From Halorubellus sp034808145 (GTDB lineage Archaea > Halobacteriota > Halobacteria > Halobacteriales > Natrialbaceae), in the NCBI RefSeq assembly GCF_034808145.1, contig NZ_JAXHGM010000006.1:124001-188000 (forward strand): 64,000 nucleotides of DNA. The letters are read 5' to 3'. Below, piece after piece: positions 1 to 8,548 of the stretch. Within the stretch, counting starts at the first letter, position 1. Each line of letters starts with the position of its first letter. Below the pieces are notes generated by a model. That model made no database searches, had not been told where the DNA came from, and worked only from the letters and a program-made list of their open reading frames with translations. The translations under genes were made by a program, and so were the position numbers.

Positions 1-271
1 CGTCGCGACGCCCGACGAGGTCCCCGAGGACGCACACGTGCGGTCGTTCCTGAACGGCGACCGGAAGCAGGACGGGTCGCTCGACCAGATGGTGTTCTCG
101 GTGCCGGAGTTGCTCGCGGAGATCACGACGTACATGACGCTCGAGCCCGGTGACGTCGTCGCGACGGGGACGCCCGCGGGCGTCGGCCGCCTGAGCGACG
201 GGGACGACGTCCGCGTCGAGGTCGAGGGCGTCGGCGCGCTCTCCCACACCGTCTCGGTTCCGGAACGCTGA
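1..271 (+). CDS. Fumarylacetoacetate hydrolase family protein, C-terminal part
   Basis: The 5' part lies outside the window. The visible 89 or so residues read in frame from base 2 to the TGA at 269-271. They carry the end of the FAH-fold domain: a helix with SVPELLAEIT, then LEPGDVVATGTPAGVG, the conserved glycine-rich turn of the family, and a closing beta strand typical of the metal-binding fold. Known members hydrolyse or isomerise 2-keto acids such as fumarylpyruvate, acylpyruvates and HHDD-type intermediates in aromatic or sugar catabolism. The exact substrate cannot be told from this fragment. It is followed by about 100 bases of non-coding sequence before the next gene. Confidence 0.85.
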   Translation, partial: VATPDEVPEDAHVRSFLNGDRKQDGSLDQMVFSVPELLAEITTYMTLEPGDVVATGTPAGVGRLSDGDDVRVEVEGVGALSHTVSVPER

Positions 272-360
272 GCGTCGACTGCTGACCGCCGACTGCTGAC
301 TGCCGACCGCTGCGAGCGGTTCGGGCCGGAGCGAGCGCGGCGAGTGACAAGACTCAAGGT

Positions 361-374
361 TTAGGTTTGCCTAA
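361..374. promoter_or_regulatory. Palindrome TTAGG-N4-CCTAA, likely repressor operator
   Basis: The 14 bases TTAGGTTTGCCTAA form a perfect 5+5 inverted repeat ending 11 bases before the ATG at 386. That places it over the expected core promoter of a leaderless transcript, so a bound protein would block transcription. TTAGG/CCTAA palindromes are the type bound by DtxR/SirR/Idr metal-dependent regulators in haloarchaea. Linking this copy to iron or manganese is inference, supported by the Fe-S cysteines in the downstream GMC enzyme. Confidence 0.5.
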
Positions 375-385
375 GACGCGTGAAC

Positions 386-955
386 ATGGAGCTGACGCGT
401 CGGGACGCGATGGGGGCGCTCGCGGCCGCGGGCGTCGTCGTCGGCGCGGGCGTCGTCGCGGATCGCTTCACGGGCAGCGAGGACGACCCGCCGCCGTTCG
501 ACGGCCACGCGCTCGCGACGACCGTCGCCGTCGGCCGCGCCGTGTACCCGAGCGACCTGGAGAACGTCGAGTCGTTCGTCCGCACGTACGCGCTCTCGCG
601 GAGCGAGGACGACGACGCGTACCGCGCCGGGATGGCGGCCGCCGTCGCCGCGCTCGACGAGTACACGCGGGAGTGGTACGACAGCGACTACGTCGACCTG
701 AGCGCCGAGACCGCCGAGACGGTGCTGTACGAGATGGGCGTCGACGTCGAGGACCCCGACCCCGAGGGCGTGCCCGCCGAGCGCGTACGATACTACCTCG
801 TGAACGAGCTCCTGTACGCGCTCTACACGACCGACACCGGCGGCCGGCTCGTCGGCCTCGAGAACCCACAGGGGTTCCCGGGCGGGACGGACAGCTACCA
901 GCGCGGGCCCGGCCGAGTGACCGACGGCGCGAGCGACGGCACAGAGGGAGCATGA
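386..955 (+). CDS. Gluconate 2-dehydrogenase subunit 3 family protein (Tat-exported small subunit)
   Basis: This 189-residue protein starts with a twin-arginine signal, MELTRRDAMG followed by an Ala/Val/Gly-rich core, so it should be exported folded. The rest matches the small gamma subunit of membrane gluconate/sorbitol/glucose dehydrogenases: a helical protein that escorts the flavoprotein through Tat and stays bound to it. The ATG at 386 is preferred to an in-frame GTG at 380 because it puts the RR pair at residues 5-6. Its TGA overlaps the ATG of the GMC gene (ATGA), so the two are co-translated. No cytochrome c subunit follows, so electrons must go to another acceptor. Confidence 0.8.
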   Translation: MELTRRDAMGALAAAGVVVGAGVVADRFTGSEDDPPPFDGHALATTVAVGRAVYPSDLENVESFVRTYALSRSEDDDAYRAGMAAAVAALDEYTREWYDSDYVDLSAETAETVLYEMGVDVEDPDPEGVPAERVRYYLVNELLYALYTTDTGGRLVGLENPQGFPGGTDSYQRGPGRVTDGASDGTEGA

Positions 956-2583
956 CGCGGCCGGGAACGGACGGCGGCGTCGGCGACGGCCGCGACCGGT
1001 CGGCGAGCGAGCGCGTCGACGTCTGCGTGGTCGGCGCCGGCCCCGCGGGCGGTCTCGTCGCGGACCGCCTCGCGAGCGCGGGGCACGACGTCGTCGTCCT
1101 GGAGGCCGGGCCGCGGTTCGACCGCGGCGAGCGCATCGACCGCGTCGAGCGCGACATCCGCCCGAGCTACCATCCGCGCGAGGTCTGGGACATGGGTGGC
1201 GAGCGCGACGCGTACACGTCCAGCGGCGAGAAAGGGTACCCGCTGAACGCGGCGCGCGTGAAGGGGGTCGGCGGGACGACCCTCCACTGGCAGGGGATGG
1301 TGTTCCGCCTGCACGAGCGCGACTTCGACGAGCACGCGCGCGCCGCCGGCGTCGACCCGTGGCCACTCGCGTACGACGACCTCCGGCCGTACTACGCGAG
1401 CGCCGAGGACGAACTCGGCGTCGCCGGCACCGCCGGCGACAACCCCTACGCGCCACCGCGGGACGAACCGTACCCCATGCCTGGGTTCCCGCCGAGCTAC
1501 TCGGACTCGCTGTTCGCCGAGGCCTGCGACGCCCTGGACGTGACGATGCACACCGTCCCGAACGCGCGCAACTCGGAGTCGAGGGACGGCCGCGCGGCGT
1601 GCCAGGGCTGGGGGACGTGCAAGCCCGTCTGCCCGAGCGGCGCGAAGTACGACGCGACCGTCCACGTCGACAGCGCCGAAGACGAGGGTGCGCGCGTCGT
1701 CGACCGCGCGCCCGTCCAGCGGCTCGAACACGACCGCGCCGGCGACGCCGTGACGACCGCCGTCTACGCGACGCCGGACGGCGAGGAGCACCGCCAAGCG
1801 GCCCGCGAGTTCGTCCTCGCCGCCGGCGGCATCGAGATACCGCGACTGCTCCTCCTCTCCGCGAGCGAGCGATACCCCCGCGGCCTCGCGAACTCGTCGA
1901 ACCTCGTCGGGCGGTACTTCCACGACCACCTCTTCGCCGGCATGGGCGGCCGACTCGACGAACCCACGCGACAGAACCACGTCGGGTTCCTCACGAGCGA
2001 GACCCACCAGTTCTACGACGACGTCACCGACGACCGCGGCCCGTTCAAGCTCGAGTTCCTGAACTACGCCGGCTCCAGTCCGGTCGAACTCGCACTCGAC
2101 GCGGACTCGTTCGGCGACGACCTCCTCGACGAACTCCGCGCGAGCTACGGGAACGCCATCGCGATGGGCGGCCTCGCCGCCCAGCCCCCGCGGAAGGACA
2201 ACTACGTCACGCTGGACTCCGCGGTCACCGACGACCACGGCAACCCCGTTCCCGACGTCCACTGGCGTCTCGACGACCGGACGCGAGCGACGCTGCGCGC
2301 CGCGAACGCCCGCCAGCGCGAGATACTCGACGAACTCGGCGTCGACGTCGGGTGGACCGTCGGCCCCGAGAACACCGGGCCCGCGTTCCACCACATGGGC
2401 ACCACGAGGATGAGCGCCGACCCCGAATCCGGCGTCGTCGACCCACAGCTACGCACCCACGACCTCCGGAACCTCTCCATCGCCTCCTCGTCGACGTTCA
2501 CGTACGGCGGCGCACTCAACCCGACGCTCACCATCGCCGCACTCGCGCTCAAGTGCGCCGACCACGTCCAGGAACGCCTCTGA
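952..2583 (+). CDS. GMC-family FAD oxidoreductase, gluconate-dehydrogenase-type large subunit
   Basis: This 543-residue flavoprotein begins at an ATG overlapping the previous stop. The FAD dinucleotide-binding motif GAGPAGG lies at residues 28-34. The GMC C-terminal block contains HHMGTTRM and the closing TYGGALNPTLTIAALAL segment. Three clustered cysteines (C217, C223, C227 in a CQGWGTCKPVC context) sit where FAD-dependent glucose and fructose dehydrogenases bind a 3Fe-4S cluster, so the enzyme probably relays electrons through such a cluster. Substrate is likely a sugar, sugar acid or polyol, but is not determinable here. It has no signal of its own and is probably co-exported with the Tat-bearing small subunit. 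Confidence 0.82.
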   Translation: MTRPGTDGGVGDGRDRSASERVDVCVVGAGPAGGLVADRLASAGHDVVVLEAGPRFDRGERIDRVERDIRPSYHPREVWDMGGERDAYTSSGEKGYPLNAARVKGVGGTTLHWQGMVFRLHERDFDEHARAAGVDPWPLAYDDLRPYYASAEDELGVAGTAGDNPYAPPRDEPYPMPGFPPSYSDSLFAEACDALDVTMHTVPNARNSESRDGRAACQGWGTCKPVCPSGAKYDATVHVDSAEDEGARVVDRAPVQRLEHDRAGDAVTTAVYATPDGEEHRQAAREFVLAAGGIEIPRLLLLSASERYPRGLANSSNLVGRYFHDHLFAGMGGRLDEPTRQNHVGFLTSETHQFYDDVTDDRGPFKLEFLNYAGSSPVELALDADSFGDDLLDELRASYGNAIAMGGLAAQPPRKDNYVTLDSAVTDDHGNPVPDVHWRLDDRTRATLRAANARQREILDELGVDVGWTVGPENTGPAFHHMGTTRMSADPESGVVDPQLRTHDLRNLSIASSSTFTYGGALNPTLTIAALALKCADHVQERL

Positions 2584-2630
2584 GAGGGCCATCGATTCCG
2601 TATAGGGACGCCGCTGAGAGCACTGTCGAC

Positions 2631-3515
2631 TCAGTCCACCCCCGGACGGTCCATCTCGCCGGCGACGCCCGACGGCACCTTCGGTGACTCGATGCCCTCG
2701 CGTTCGAACGCGGCGAGCGCGCGCCTCGTGACGTCCGTGCGGAACGGGAACTCGTTCCGGAGGTCGTTCACGTACGCCTTCCCCGTTATCTTCCGGTAGT
2801 GGACGTCGTCGTCGAGCAGCACCTCGTGGGGGAGGTCGTCGGTGACGTACACGTACTGGCTCGTGAGCATCGCCTCCTCGACGAGTTCCCTGGCTCTCGC
2901 CGCGTCGGATTCGGGGTCGACGTAGAACTCGACGGTGACGAGCATCTCCGCCGCACCCGCGTTCCCGTTCGCGATGGACTCGTTGAAGAACAGGTAGTTC
3001 GGGACGGTGACGAGGTTGTCGTTCGGCGTGACGAGGCTCGTCGAGCGGAGTCCGATGTCGACGACCTCGCCGTAGTACTCGCCGATGGATACCTTGTCGC
3101 CGATCTGGTAGGGTTGCTCGGCGACGAGCATGAGGCCGCCGACGAGGTCCGCGAGCAGGTCCTTCAGCCCGAAGCCGACCGCGGCGCCGGCGACTCCCGA
3201 GAGCGCGAGCAGCTGGTTCTCGGTGAGGTCGAACAGGATGGAGAACGCGAGGTACACCGCGGTCCCGTAGATCGCGAGTTTGACGACGGGGATGAGGACG
3301 GTGACGCGGAAGCGCGCGGCGACGAACCGGTCCGCGAGCCCCGAGAGGAGCGTGCTCGTGAGCTTCGCCAGGAGGTACGCGAACACGAGGATGGGGACGG
3401 CCTCGACGAGGAGATTCCAGTTGACGGCCTCGAAGAGGTTCGGGTCGGACTCGGCGCTCGCCTGTGCGAGCACCCACGGCGCGCCCGCCGAGAGGGCTCG
3501 CGTGGACGCTACCAC
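2631..3515 (-). CDS. MscS-family mechanosensitive ion channel
   Basis: Small-conductance mechanosensitive channel of 294 residues. It has about three membrane segments (roughly residues 25-110), then the pore-lining helix rich in Gly/Ala (LSGVAGAAVGFGLKDLLADLVGG). The cytoplasmic beta domain follows (YQIGDKVSIGEYYGEVVDIGLRST, then TVPNYLFFNESIAN). Such channels release solutes at hypo-osmotic shock, highly relevant to a halophile. No ATG fits. The GTG at 3515 overlaps the last codons and stop of the upstream ATPase-like gene and gives a normal-length protein. A longer in-frame reading upstream is Arg-rich and antisense-like, so it was discarded. Confidence 0.85.
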   Translation of the reverse strand: MVASTRALSAGAPWVLAQASAESDPNLFEAVNWNLLVEAVPILVFAYLLAKLTSTLLSGLADRFVAARFRVTVLIPVVKLAIYGTAVYLAFSILFDLTENQLLALSGVAGAAVGFGLKDLLADLVGGLMLVAEQPYQIGDKVSIGEYYGEVVDIGLRSTSLVTPNDNLVTVPNYLFFNESIANGNAGAAEMLVTVEFYVDPESDAARARELVEEAMLTSQYVYVTDDLPHEVLLDDDVHYRKITGKAYVNDLRNEFPFRTDVTRRALAAFEREGIESPKVPSGVAGEMDRPGVD

Positions 3516-4651
3516 AGCAACCGCCTCCCTTCGAGGTGCTCGACGGCGGCGTGGAAGCGCTCGGGCGCGACCGACAGCACGTCCGCGCGCTCGTCGACCG
3601 AACCCGTTCCGTCGCCGTCGGCCAACGGCTCGCTCTCGGCCTCGGCGTCGTCGCCGGACCGCGGTCGCGCGTCGCGTTCGAGCTCCACGAGCTCCTGGTG
3701 GTCGAGCGTCTGCACGGCCTGCGCGACGTCGACGTCGGGCAGTATCTCGCGGAGCGAACGCATCGAGAGGGTCTCGTTGCACAGCACCGTCGTGAGCGTC
3801 ATCGCCTCGTCGTCGTCGAGGTCCAGTGCTGCCTCGGGCTCCTCGAGGTCGGTGGGCGATAGCTCGCCGTCGCGCACCGAGCGGTCCCAGAGCGCGAGCG
3901 CGACGCCGGGATTCCCCTCCGCGAGGCGCGCGAGGCGCTCGTAGACGACGCGCTCGGTCTCGCCGTACTCCTCACCCATGTCCCGCGCGGTCAGGTACTC
4001 GACGTTCAGTTCGGGGACCGGCACGGAGAGTTCGCGACCCGCGACGTCGACGGTCGCGCGGTCGAAGTCGACGGTCTTCACGCGCCCGTGGTCGTCGCTC
4101 TCCACGAACGCCGGGAGGTCGTCGACGTGCTCGCGGACGAGCGCCGAGACGCTCTCCGGATCCAGTCGCGGGACGTGCACGTGCACGGGGAACGCGCGGT
4201 CGAGGTCCTGGACCGCGGCGAGGTAGTCCCACGCCCACCGGTTCCACGCGGTCACGAACAGCGCGTCCGACGCCGCGATGTGGTCGAGGAACGCGTTCAG
4301 GGCGTCGAAACCGCCGATTCGGCGCGCGTACAGGTGGTGGCAGCCCTCGACGACGACGACCTCGCGGTTCGGAACGTCGACCGCCGCGAAGTCCGTGACG
4401 AGTTCGTCGAACGCGACGTGCCCCGCGGCCGCGCCGAGCTGTTCCTCGGCGTACTCCAGCAGGACGTCCCGGCCGGCGTACGGTTCCGCGACCACGGCGA
4501 CGTTCGCGACCGACCCGTCGAGGTGGTCCGCGACCGCGTCCTCGATGGTCGCCAGCTGGCTCCCCAGGCCCGCCGCCTCCAGGTCCGCGACCGTCAGGTC
4601 CACGGGGTCACCCACGACCGTTCGGTCCGCGTACTCACCCTCATTCGACAC
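3509..4651 (-). CDS. Degenerate P-loop ATPase-like protein coupled to the MscS channel
   Basis: This 380-residue acidic protein has a layout reminiscent of AAA/STAND-type ATPases. A hydrophobic strand leads to AEPYAGRD (residues 55-62) where a Walker A loop would sit, but the GK[ST] is missing. A Walker B-like strand, VVVVEGCHHLY, lies near 98-108, and a sensor-like strand LFVTAWNRW follows. The C-terminal third (LSMRSLREILPDVDVAQAVQTLDHQELVEL) looks like a winged helix. There is no signal or membrane segment. Start is GTG at 4651, the only suitable start before the acidic region. Its 3' end overlaps the channel gene, implying a joint role. The function is not established; nucleotide binding may have been lost. 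Confidence 0.6.
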   Translation of the reverse strand: MSNEGEYADRTVVGDPVDLTVADLEAAGLGSQLATIEDAVADHLDGSVANVAVVAEPYAGRDVLLEYAEEQLGAAAGHVAFDELVTDFAAVDVPNREVVVVEGCHHLYARRIGGFDALNAFLDHIAASDALFVTAWNRWAWDYLAAVQDLDRAFPVHVHVPRLDPESVSALVREHVDDLPAFVESDDHGRVKTVDFDRATVDVAGRELSVPVPELNVEYLTARDMGEEYGETERVVYERLARLAEGNPGVALALWDRSVRDGELSPTDLEEPEAALDLDDDEAMTLTTVLCNETLSMRSLREILPDVDVAQAVQTLDHQELVELERDARPRSGDDAEAESEPLADGDGTGSVDERADVLSVAPERFHAAVEHLEGRRLLW

Positions 4652-4674
4652 CGACCAACGAACCACCGCGACAA

Positions 4675-4745
4675 GTCCCTTTCGTCCGACATCACGCGCG
4701 GCGGAGTCGTGTCTCGTTCGAGCCGATACGCTGAACGAAAGGGAC
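4675..4745. promoter_or_regulatory. Divergent promoter region with an 11-bp inverted repeat
   Basis: The 316 bases between the divergently transcribed ATPase-like gene (start 4651) and hflX (start 4968) contain no convincing gene. GTCCCTTTCGT at 4675-4685 and its exact reverse complement ACGAAAGGGAC at 4735-4745 face each other. A related CCCTTTCTCGTCC follows at about 4827. CGAAA-type strings are typical BRE elements, so the two arms may be the BRE parts of opposed promoters or a shared regulator site. The rest of the gap shows nothing recognisable. Confidence 0.4.
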
Positions 4746-4967
4746 GCACCACGCTGAGGGACGACACCAGTCCACACACCGACCCAAGGCCTATGCCGGA
4801 GCGCTCCATTCAGTCTTTCATGGAGACCCTTTCTCGTCCCCGCTGACCGGGGACCGAGCGCGGGCTCGTTCCCGGTGGCACCACGTCCGCATCGCCACTG
4901 GACCGCCCGACCCGACCGGACCGTCGCCGCGACCCGCCCGCGGCGTCGCGTCGGTCGACCACGACAC

Positions 4968-6251
4968 ATGCAGGATTCACAGTCACGACTCGCAGGCAGT
5001 ACCGCAATCGTCGTCGCGCGCGACGAGACGGAACGACCAGATACGACCGAAATCGAGCGTCTCGCCGAGGCCGCAGGCTACGCCGTGGTCGACGCGATCA
5101 CCCAGCAGCGCCGCGAGGACCCCGGAACGTGGGTCGGACGCGGGAAGGCCGACGCGGTCGCGGCCCGCGCCCGGGAACTCGACGCGGACGTCGTCGTGTT
5201 CGACGGCGGCCTCGACCCCGGCCAGTACGCGGACCTCGTCGACCTCCTACCCGGCGGCGTCGAGCCCGTGGACCGCTACCGGCTGGTGCTCGACGTGTTC
5301 GCCGAGGGTACCGGCGACGAGCGCGCGGCCCTCCAGGTGGAGTCGGCGCGCCTGCAGTACATGCTCCCGCGACTCCGCCGGGTGACGAAGCTCTCGGCGA
5401 TGTCGAAGGCCAACGAGAAGGGGAGCATCGTCTTCGACGTCGAGGACCGCATCGACCGCGTCGAATCGAAGCTCGACGACCTCGCCGAGCGCGCCGCCGA
5501 ACGTCGCGAATCCCGCCGCCGCGAGGGGTTCGGCATCGTCGCCATCGCCGGGTACACGAACGCCGGGAAGACCACCCTGTTGCATCGGCTCGCCGACGAC
5601 ATGGCACTCGACGACGACGACCACGGCGACCTCACGGATTCCGCGCCCATCGAGGACCGCCTGTTCGTCACGCTGGAGACCATCACCCGTCGTGGGAGCG
5701 CCGACGGCCTGGACGTCGTCTACACGGACACCGTCGGCCTCGTCGACGCGCTCCCCCACGACCTGGTCGCGTCGTTCAGCGCGACGCTCGACGAGGCCGC
5801 GAGCGCCGACGTCACGCTCGTCGTCGTCGACGCGACCGACGACCCCGAGCGCGTCCGCGAGAAGGTCGCCGTCGCAGCGGACGCGCTCGACGCGCCCGAG
5901 GGAACCGTCCTCGGCGTCCTGAACAAGGTCGACGCGGTCGACGACGTCGCGGACCGCCGGGACGTACTCGCAGACGCTGCCGTCGTCGACGACGTCGTCG
6001 CGGTGAGCGCGCTCGACGGCACTGGCGTGGACGCGCTGGAAGCGACCGTCCGCGACGCCCTTCCGACGGAGACGACGACGTTCACGCTCCCGAACGACGG
6101 CGACGGCCAGCGCGCGCTCTCCTGGCTGTACGACAACGCGAGCGTGGAATCCGTCGACTACGGCGAGGACGTGACCGTGACCGTCACCGCTCGTCGTGCC
6201 GTCCTCGAACGAGCACGTGGTCGGGTGGACGCCACCTGGACCGGCGACTGA
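4968..6251 (+). CDS. hflX: HflX-family ribosome-associated GTPase (first copy)
   Basis: This 427-residue GTPase has the HflX architecture. The N-terminal domain contains the glycine-rich GTWVGRGKADAV signature. A long coiled segment follows (about residues 115-185). The G domain has G1 GYTNAGKT (195-202), a G3-type DTVGLVD, and G4 NKVD. HflX proteins bind the 50S subunit and rescue or split stalled ribosomes. Start is the ATG at 4968; the in-frame upstream sequence is Arg/Pro-rich and non-acidic. A second HflX gene lies at 50593-51894. This copy has Thr instead of Ser in the P-loop and DTVGLVD where the other has DTVGFIS. Confidence 0.85.
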   Translation: MQDSQSRLAGSTAIVVARDETERPDTTEIERLAEAAGYAVVDAITQQRREDPGTWVGRGKADAVAARARELDADVVVFDGGLDPGQYADLVDLLPGGVEPVDRYRLVLDVFAEGTGDERAALQVESARLQYMLPRLRRVTKLSAMSKANEKGSIVFDVEDRIDRVESKLDDLAERAAERRESRRREGFGIVAIAGYTNAGKTTLLHRLADDMALDDDDHGDLTDSAPIEDRLFVTLETITRRGSADGLDVVYTDTVGLVDALPHDLVASFSATLDEAASADVTLVVVDATDDPERVREKVAVAADALDAPEGTVLGVLNKVDAVDDVADRRDVLADAAVVDDVVAVSALDGTGVDALEATVRDALPTETTTFTLPNDGDGQRALSWLYDNASVESVDYGEDVTVTVTARRAVLERARGRVDATWTGD

Positions 6252-6314
6252 CGGGTCCCCCGGCCTCCGCGAGCGGACAGACTTATTATCGTCTTCGCGC
6301 CAGATGGCGTATCG

Positions 6315-6557
6315 ATGGCGTCGGTCGAACGCGACCTCACCGAGGTGTCACCGCTGGCGTGGCGCCTGTTGCGGACCGCGGCGGGCTACAGCCAGCGGGA
6401 CGTCGAGCGCGAGGTCGACGAACTCATGCAGGCTCACCTCTCGATGCTCGAGAACGGGAACCGCGGCCTCTCCGAGTCTCGACGCCACCGGCTGTTCGAG
6501 CTGTACGTCGCCGAACTCGACGCGGAGCAGGTGGAGGCCCTCGTCGAGCACTTCTGA
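6315..6557 (+). CDS. Small helix-turn-helix (XRE-like) DNA-binding protein
   Basis: An 80-residue protein that is nearly all helix-turn-helix. WRLLRTAAGYSQRDVEREVDEL supplies helices 1-2, and QAHLSMLENGNRGLSESRRHRL resembles the recognition helix and following turn of Cro/C1-type domains. It probably acts as a transcription factor. It stands alone, 63 bases after hflX and before the anion transporter, whose promoter it could control. A TATA-like ACTTATTATC lies about 35 bases upstream. Target and ligand are unknown. Confidence 0.75.
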   Translation: MASVERDLTEVSPLAWRLLRTAAGYSQRDVEREVDELMQAHLSMLENGNRGLSESRRHRLFELYVAELDAEQVEALVEHF

Positions 6558-6646
6558 CGCCGCCGACTCGGGTGGTAACCTGACTCATAGTATTGCGTTT
6601 ACGAAAGAGATTAATACGGTACTCCAGAGACAGAGTGCTTGTATCA

Positions 6647-8215
6647 ATGATACAGGCTCTCAGAGACACGGAACGCGGGCGTCTCGGCATCTTCGCCGTG
6701 GCCGTCCTCGGAACAATCCTCATCGCGGTCGCCCCACAGCCACAGGGCCTCACCGTCCGTGGACAGTACGCCATCGCCACCATGTTCTTCGCCGGGACCC
6801 TCTGGGTCTCCAGCGTGCTCCCACTCGCCGTCACCGCCCTCTCCATCCCCGTCCTCCTCACCGCGTTCGGCGTCTACGACGACATCGACCCCGCGCTCTC
6901 CGGGTTCGCCGACCACCTCATCTTCCTGTTCATCGCGGGGTTCATGCTCGCGAACGCGCTCCAGAAGTACGACATCGACCGCCGTATCGCACTCTACCTC
7001 ATGTCGAAGATGGGGACGTCGCCGCGGAACCTCATCGGCGCGGTCATGATCGCCACCGCGTTCCTCTCGATGTGGGTGTCGAACACCGCCACGACCGCGA
7101 TGATGACTCCCATCGCGCTCGGCGTGCTCTCGCAGGTCATCGGCCGCGAGCAGATAGAGAGCGAGGACGCCGACGCCGACTCGTTCCACAACATGCAGGT
7201 CGCGACGCTCCTCGGGACCGCGTACGCCGCGAGCGTCGGCGGCGTCGGGACCCTCATCGGCACGCCGCCGAACGCGGTCGTCGCGACGCAAGCCAACGCG
7301 CTCCTCGACTACGAGATCGGGTTCGTCGACTGGCTCCTCATCGGCCTGCCGATCGTCGCGCTCACCCTCCCCATCGTCTGGTACGTCCTCACGTTCCACC
7401 TCTATCCGCCGCAGATCGAGGACGTCAGCGACGCGCGCGCCGAGGCCGCTCGCTACCTCGAAGAAGAGGGCGCGCTCGACACGCGTGGGCGTCGCGTCGC
7501 CTACATCTTCACCGCGACGGCCGGCCTCTGGGTCGTCGGCGGCCTCGACATCGCGTTCGAGGGCGTCCTCCCCGACGTCTGGTTCAACACGCTGTTCGGA
7601 ACGAGCGACGGCCAGACCGTCCTCGGGGTCGCCGGCCATCAGGGCCTGCTCTACTACGTGATGGTCGGCCTGTACGCCATCCCCGCGCTCGTCCTCGCGG
7701 ACACCGTCGAGTGGGAGGACCTCGTCGACATCGACTGGGGGACCATCCTCCTGTTCGGCGGCGGCATCTCGCTCGCGGACGCGTTCGCGAAGACCGGGGC
7801 GACGAAGTGGCTCGCCCAGACGATATTCGGCCAGCTCACCGACGCTCCCATCGTGCTCGTCGTCGCCGCCATCGTCCTCCTCGTCATCTTCCTCACCGAG
7901 ATGACGTCGAACACGGCGACCGCGACGATCATCGTCCCCGTCCTCATCGGCATCGGCGGCATCTTCGCGACGACGCTCGGCCTCACCGAGGTCGCCGCCG
8001 GCATCTTCCTCTCCGTCAGCGGCGCCATCGCCGCGTCGTTCGCGTTCGCGCTCCCCGTCGCCACGCCACCGAACGCCATCGTCTTCGGCAGCGGCCACGT
8101 CAAGCAGTCCCAGATGATGCGCGCCGGCGTCGTCCTCAACGTCCTCATGACCGCCATCCTCACCGTCCTCATCTGGGCGCTCTTCCAGTTCGTCTGGCCC
8201 ATGTTCCTCTGGTAG
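6647..8215 (+). CDS. SLC13/DASS-family sodium-coupled anion transporter
   Basis: This 522-residue polytopic membrane protein has about 11-12 hydrophobic segments. It has the two Ser-Asn-Thr motifs diagnostic of the divalent anion/sodium symporters: VSNTATTAMM in the first half and TSNTATATII in the second, each in a re-entrant hairpin that binds Na+ and substrate. Members carry C4-dicarboxylates, citrate, sulfate or phosphate; which one is not shown. Start is the ATG at 6647. A BRE/TATA-like stretch (CGAAAGAGATTAATA, 6602-6616) about 30 bases upstream fits a leaderless transcript. The in-frame TTG at 6593 would precede that promoter. Confidence 0.85.
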   Translation: MIQALRDTERGRLGIFAVAVLGTILIAVAPQPQGLTVRGQYAIATMFFAGTLWVSSVLPLAVTALSIPVLLTAFGVYDDIDPALSGFADHLIFLFIAGFMLANALQKYDIDRRIALYLMSKMGTSPRNLIGAVMIATAFLSMWVSNTATTAMMTPIALGVLSQVIGREQIESEDADADSFHNMQVATLLGTAYAASVGGVGTLIGTPPNAVVATQANALLDYEIGFVDWLLIGLPIVALTLPIVWYVLTFHLYPPQIEDVSDARAEAARYLEEEGALDTRGRRVAYIFTATAGLWVVGGLDIAFEGVLPDVWFNTLFGTSDGQTVLGVAGHQGLLYYVMVGLYAIPALVLADTVEWEDLVDIDWGTILLFGGGISLADAFAKTGATKWLAQTIFGQLTDAPIVLVVAAIVLLVIFLTEMTSNTATATIIVPVLIGIGGIFATTLGLTEVAAGIFLSVSGAIAASFAFALPVATPPNAIVFGSGHVKQSQMMRAGVVLNVLMTAILTVLIWALFQFVWPMFLW

Positions 8216-8407
8216 GACCCCGGCCGCTCGTCACTCTCGTGTCGCGCCACTCGCTCGGGCCGCCCCCGGTCTTGCACGGTGCGGCCAGATTCCCGTCGTC
8301 GTCGGTCGAGACGACCGTCGAGGTGCTCGGCGAGCACCCCGACGTCCGTGGTCTGGCGTGACCAACGACGTCGATAATCGCACCTGCCCGACGACCGACG
8401 CAATCAG

Positions 8408-8440
8408 GACTATTTCGTATAGCGAGATAGAATTTATGCG
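8408..8440 (+). promoter_or_regulatory. 33-bp shared intergenic element, copy E1 (upstream of hisC)
   Basis: Lies in the 333-base gap between the transporter and hisC, which otherwise holds only an AT-rich GAAATATAGAAAAATC near 8460 that could be a TATA box. It begins GACTATTTCGTATAGC and ends ATTTATGCG. The same 33 bases recur inverted at 24446-24478 with three substitutions, and a weaker relative is at 21917-21950. The distal AATTTATG could serve as a TATA box for a transcript reading into hisC. A regulator-binding site or a recombination site is also possible. Confidence 0.55.
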
Positions 8441-8548
8441 TCCGAGACCAGGCACGCAGAAATATAGAAAAATCAACCAATACGAGGTGGCTCGTGGACG
8501 ATGGTCGGTTTGGCAACGCTCAAGGGCCGCCGGGCCCCGGTTTCGACC

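Noticed and set aside
895..2394. 499-residue minus-strand reading frame opposite the GMC gene
   Set aside because: Mirror frame of GC-rich acidic coding sequence; Val/Arg-rich with no domain, while the plus-strand gene has clear FAD and GMC motifs.
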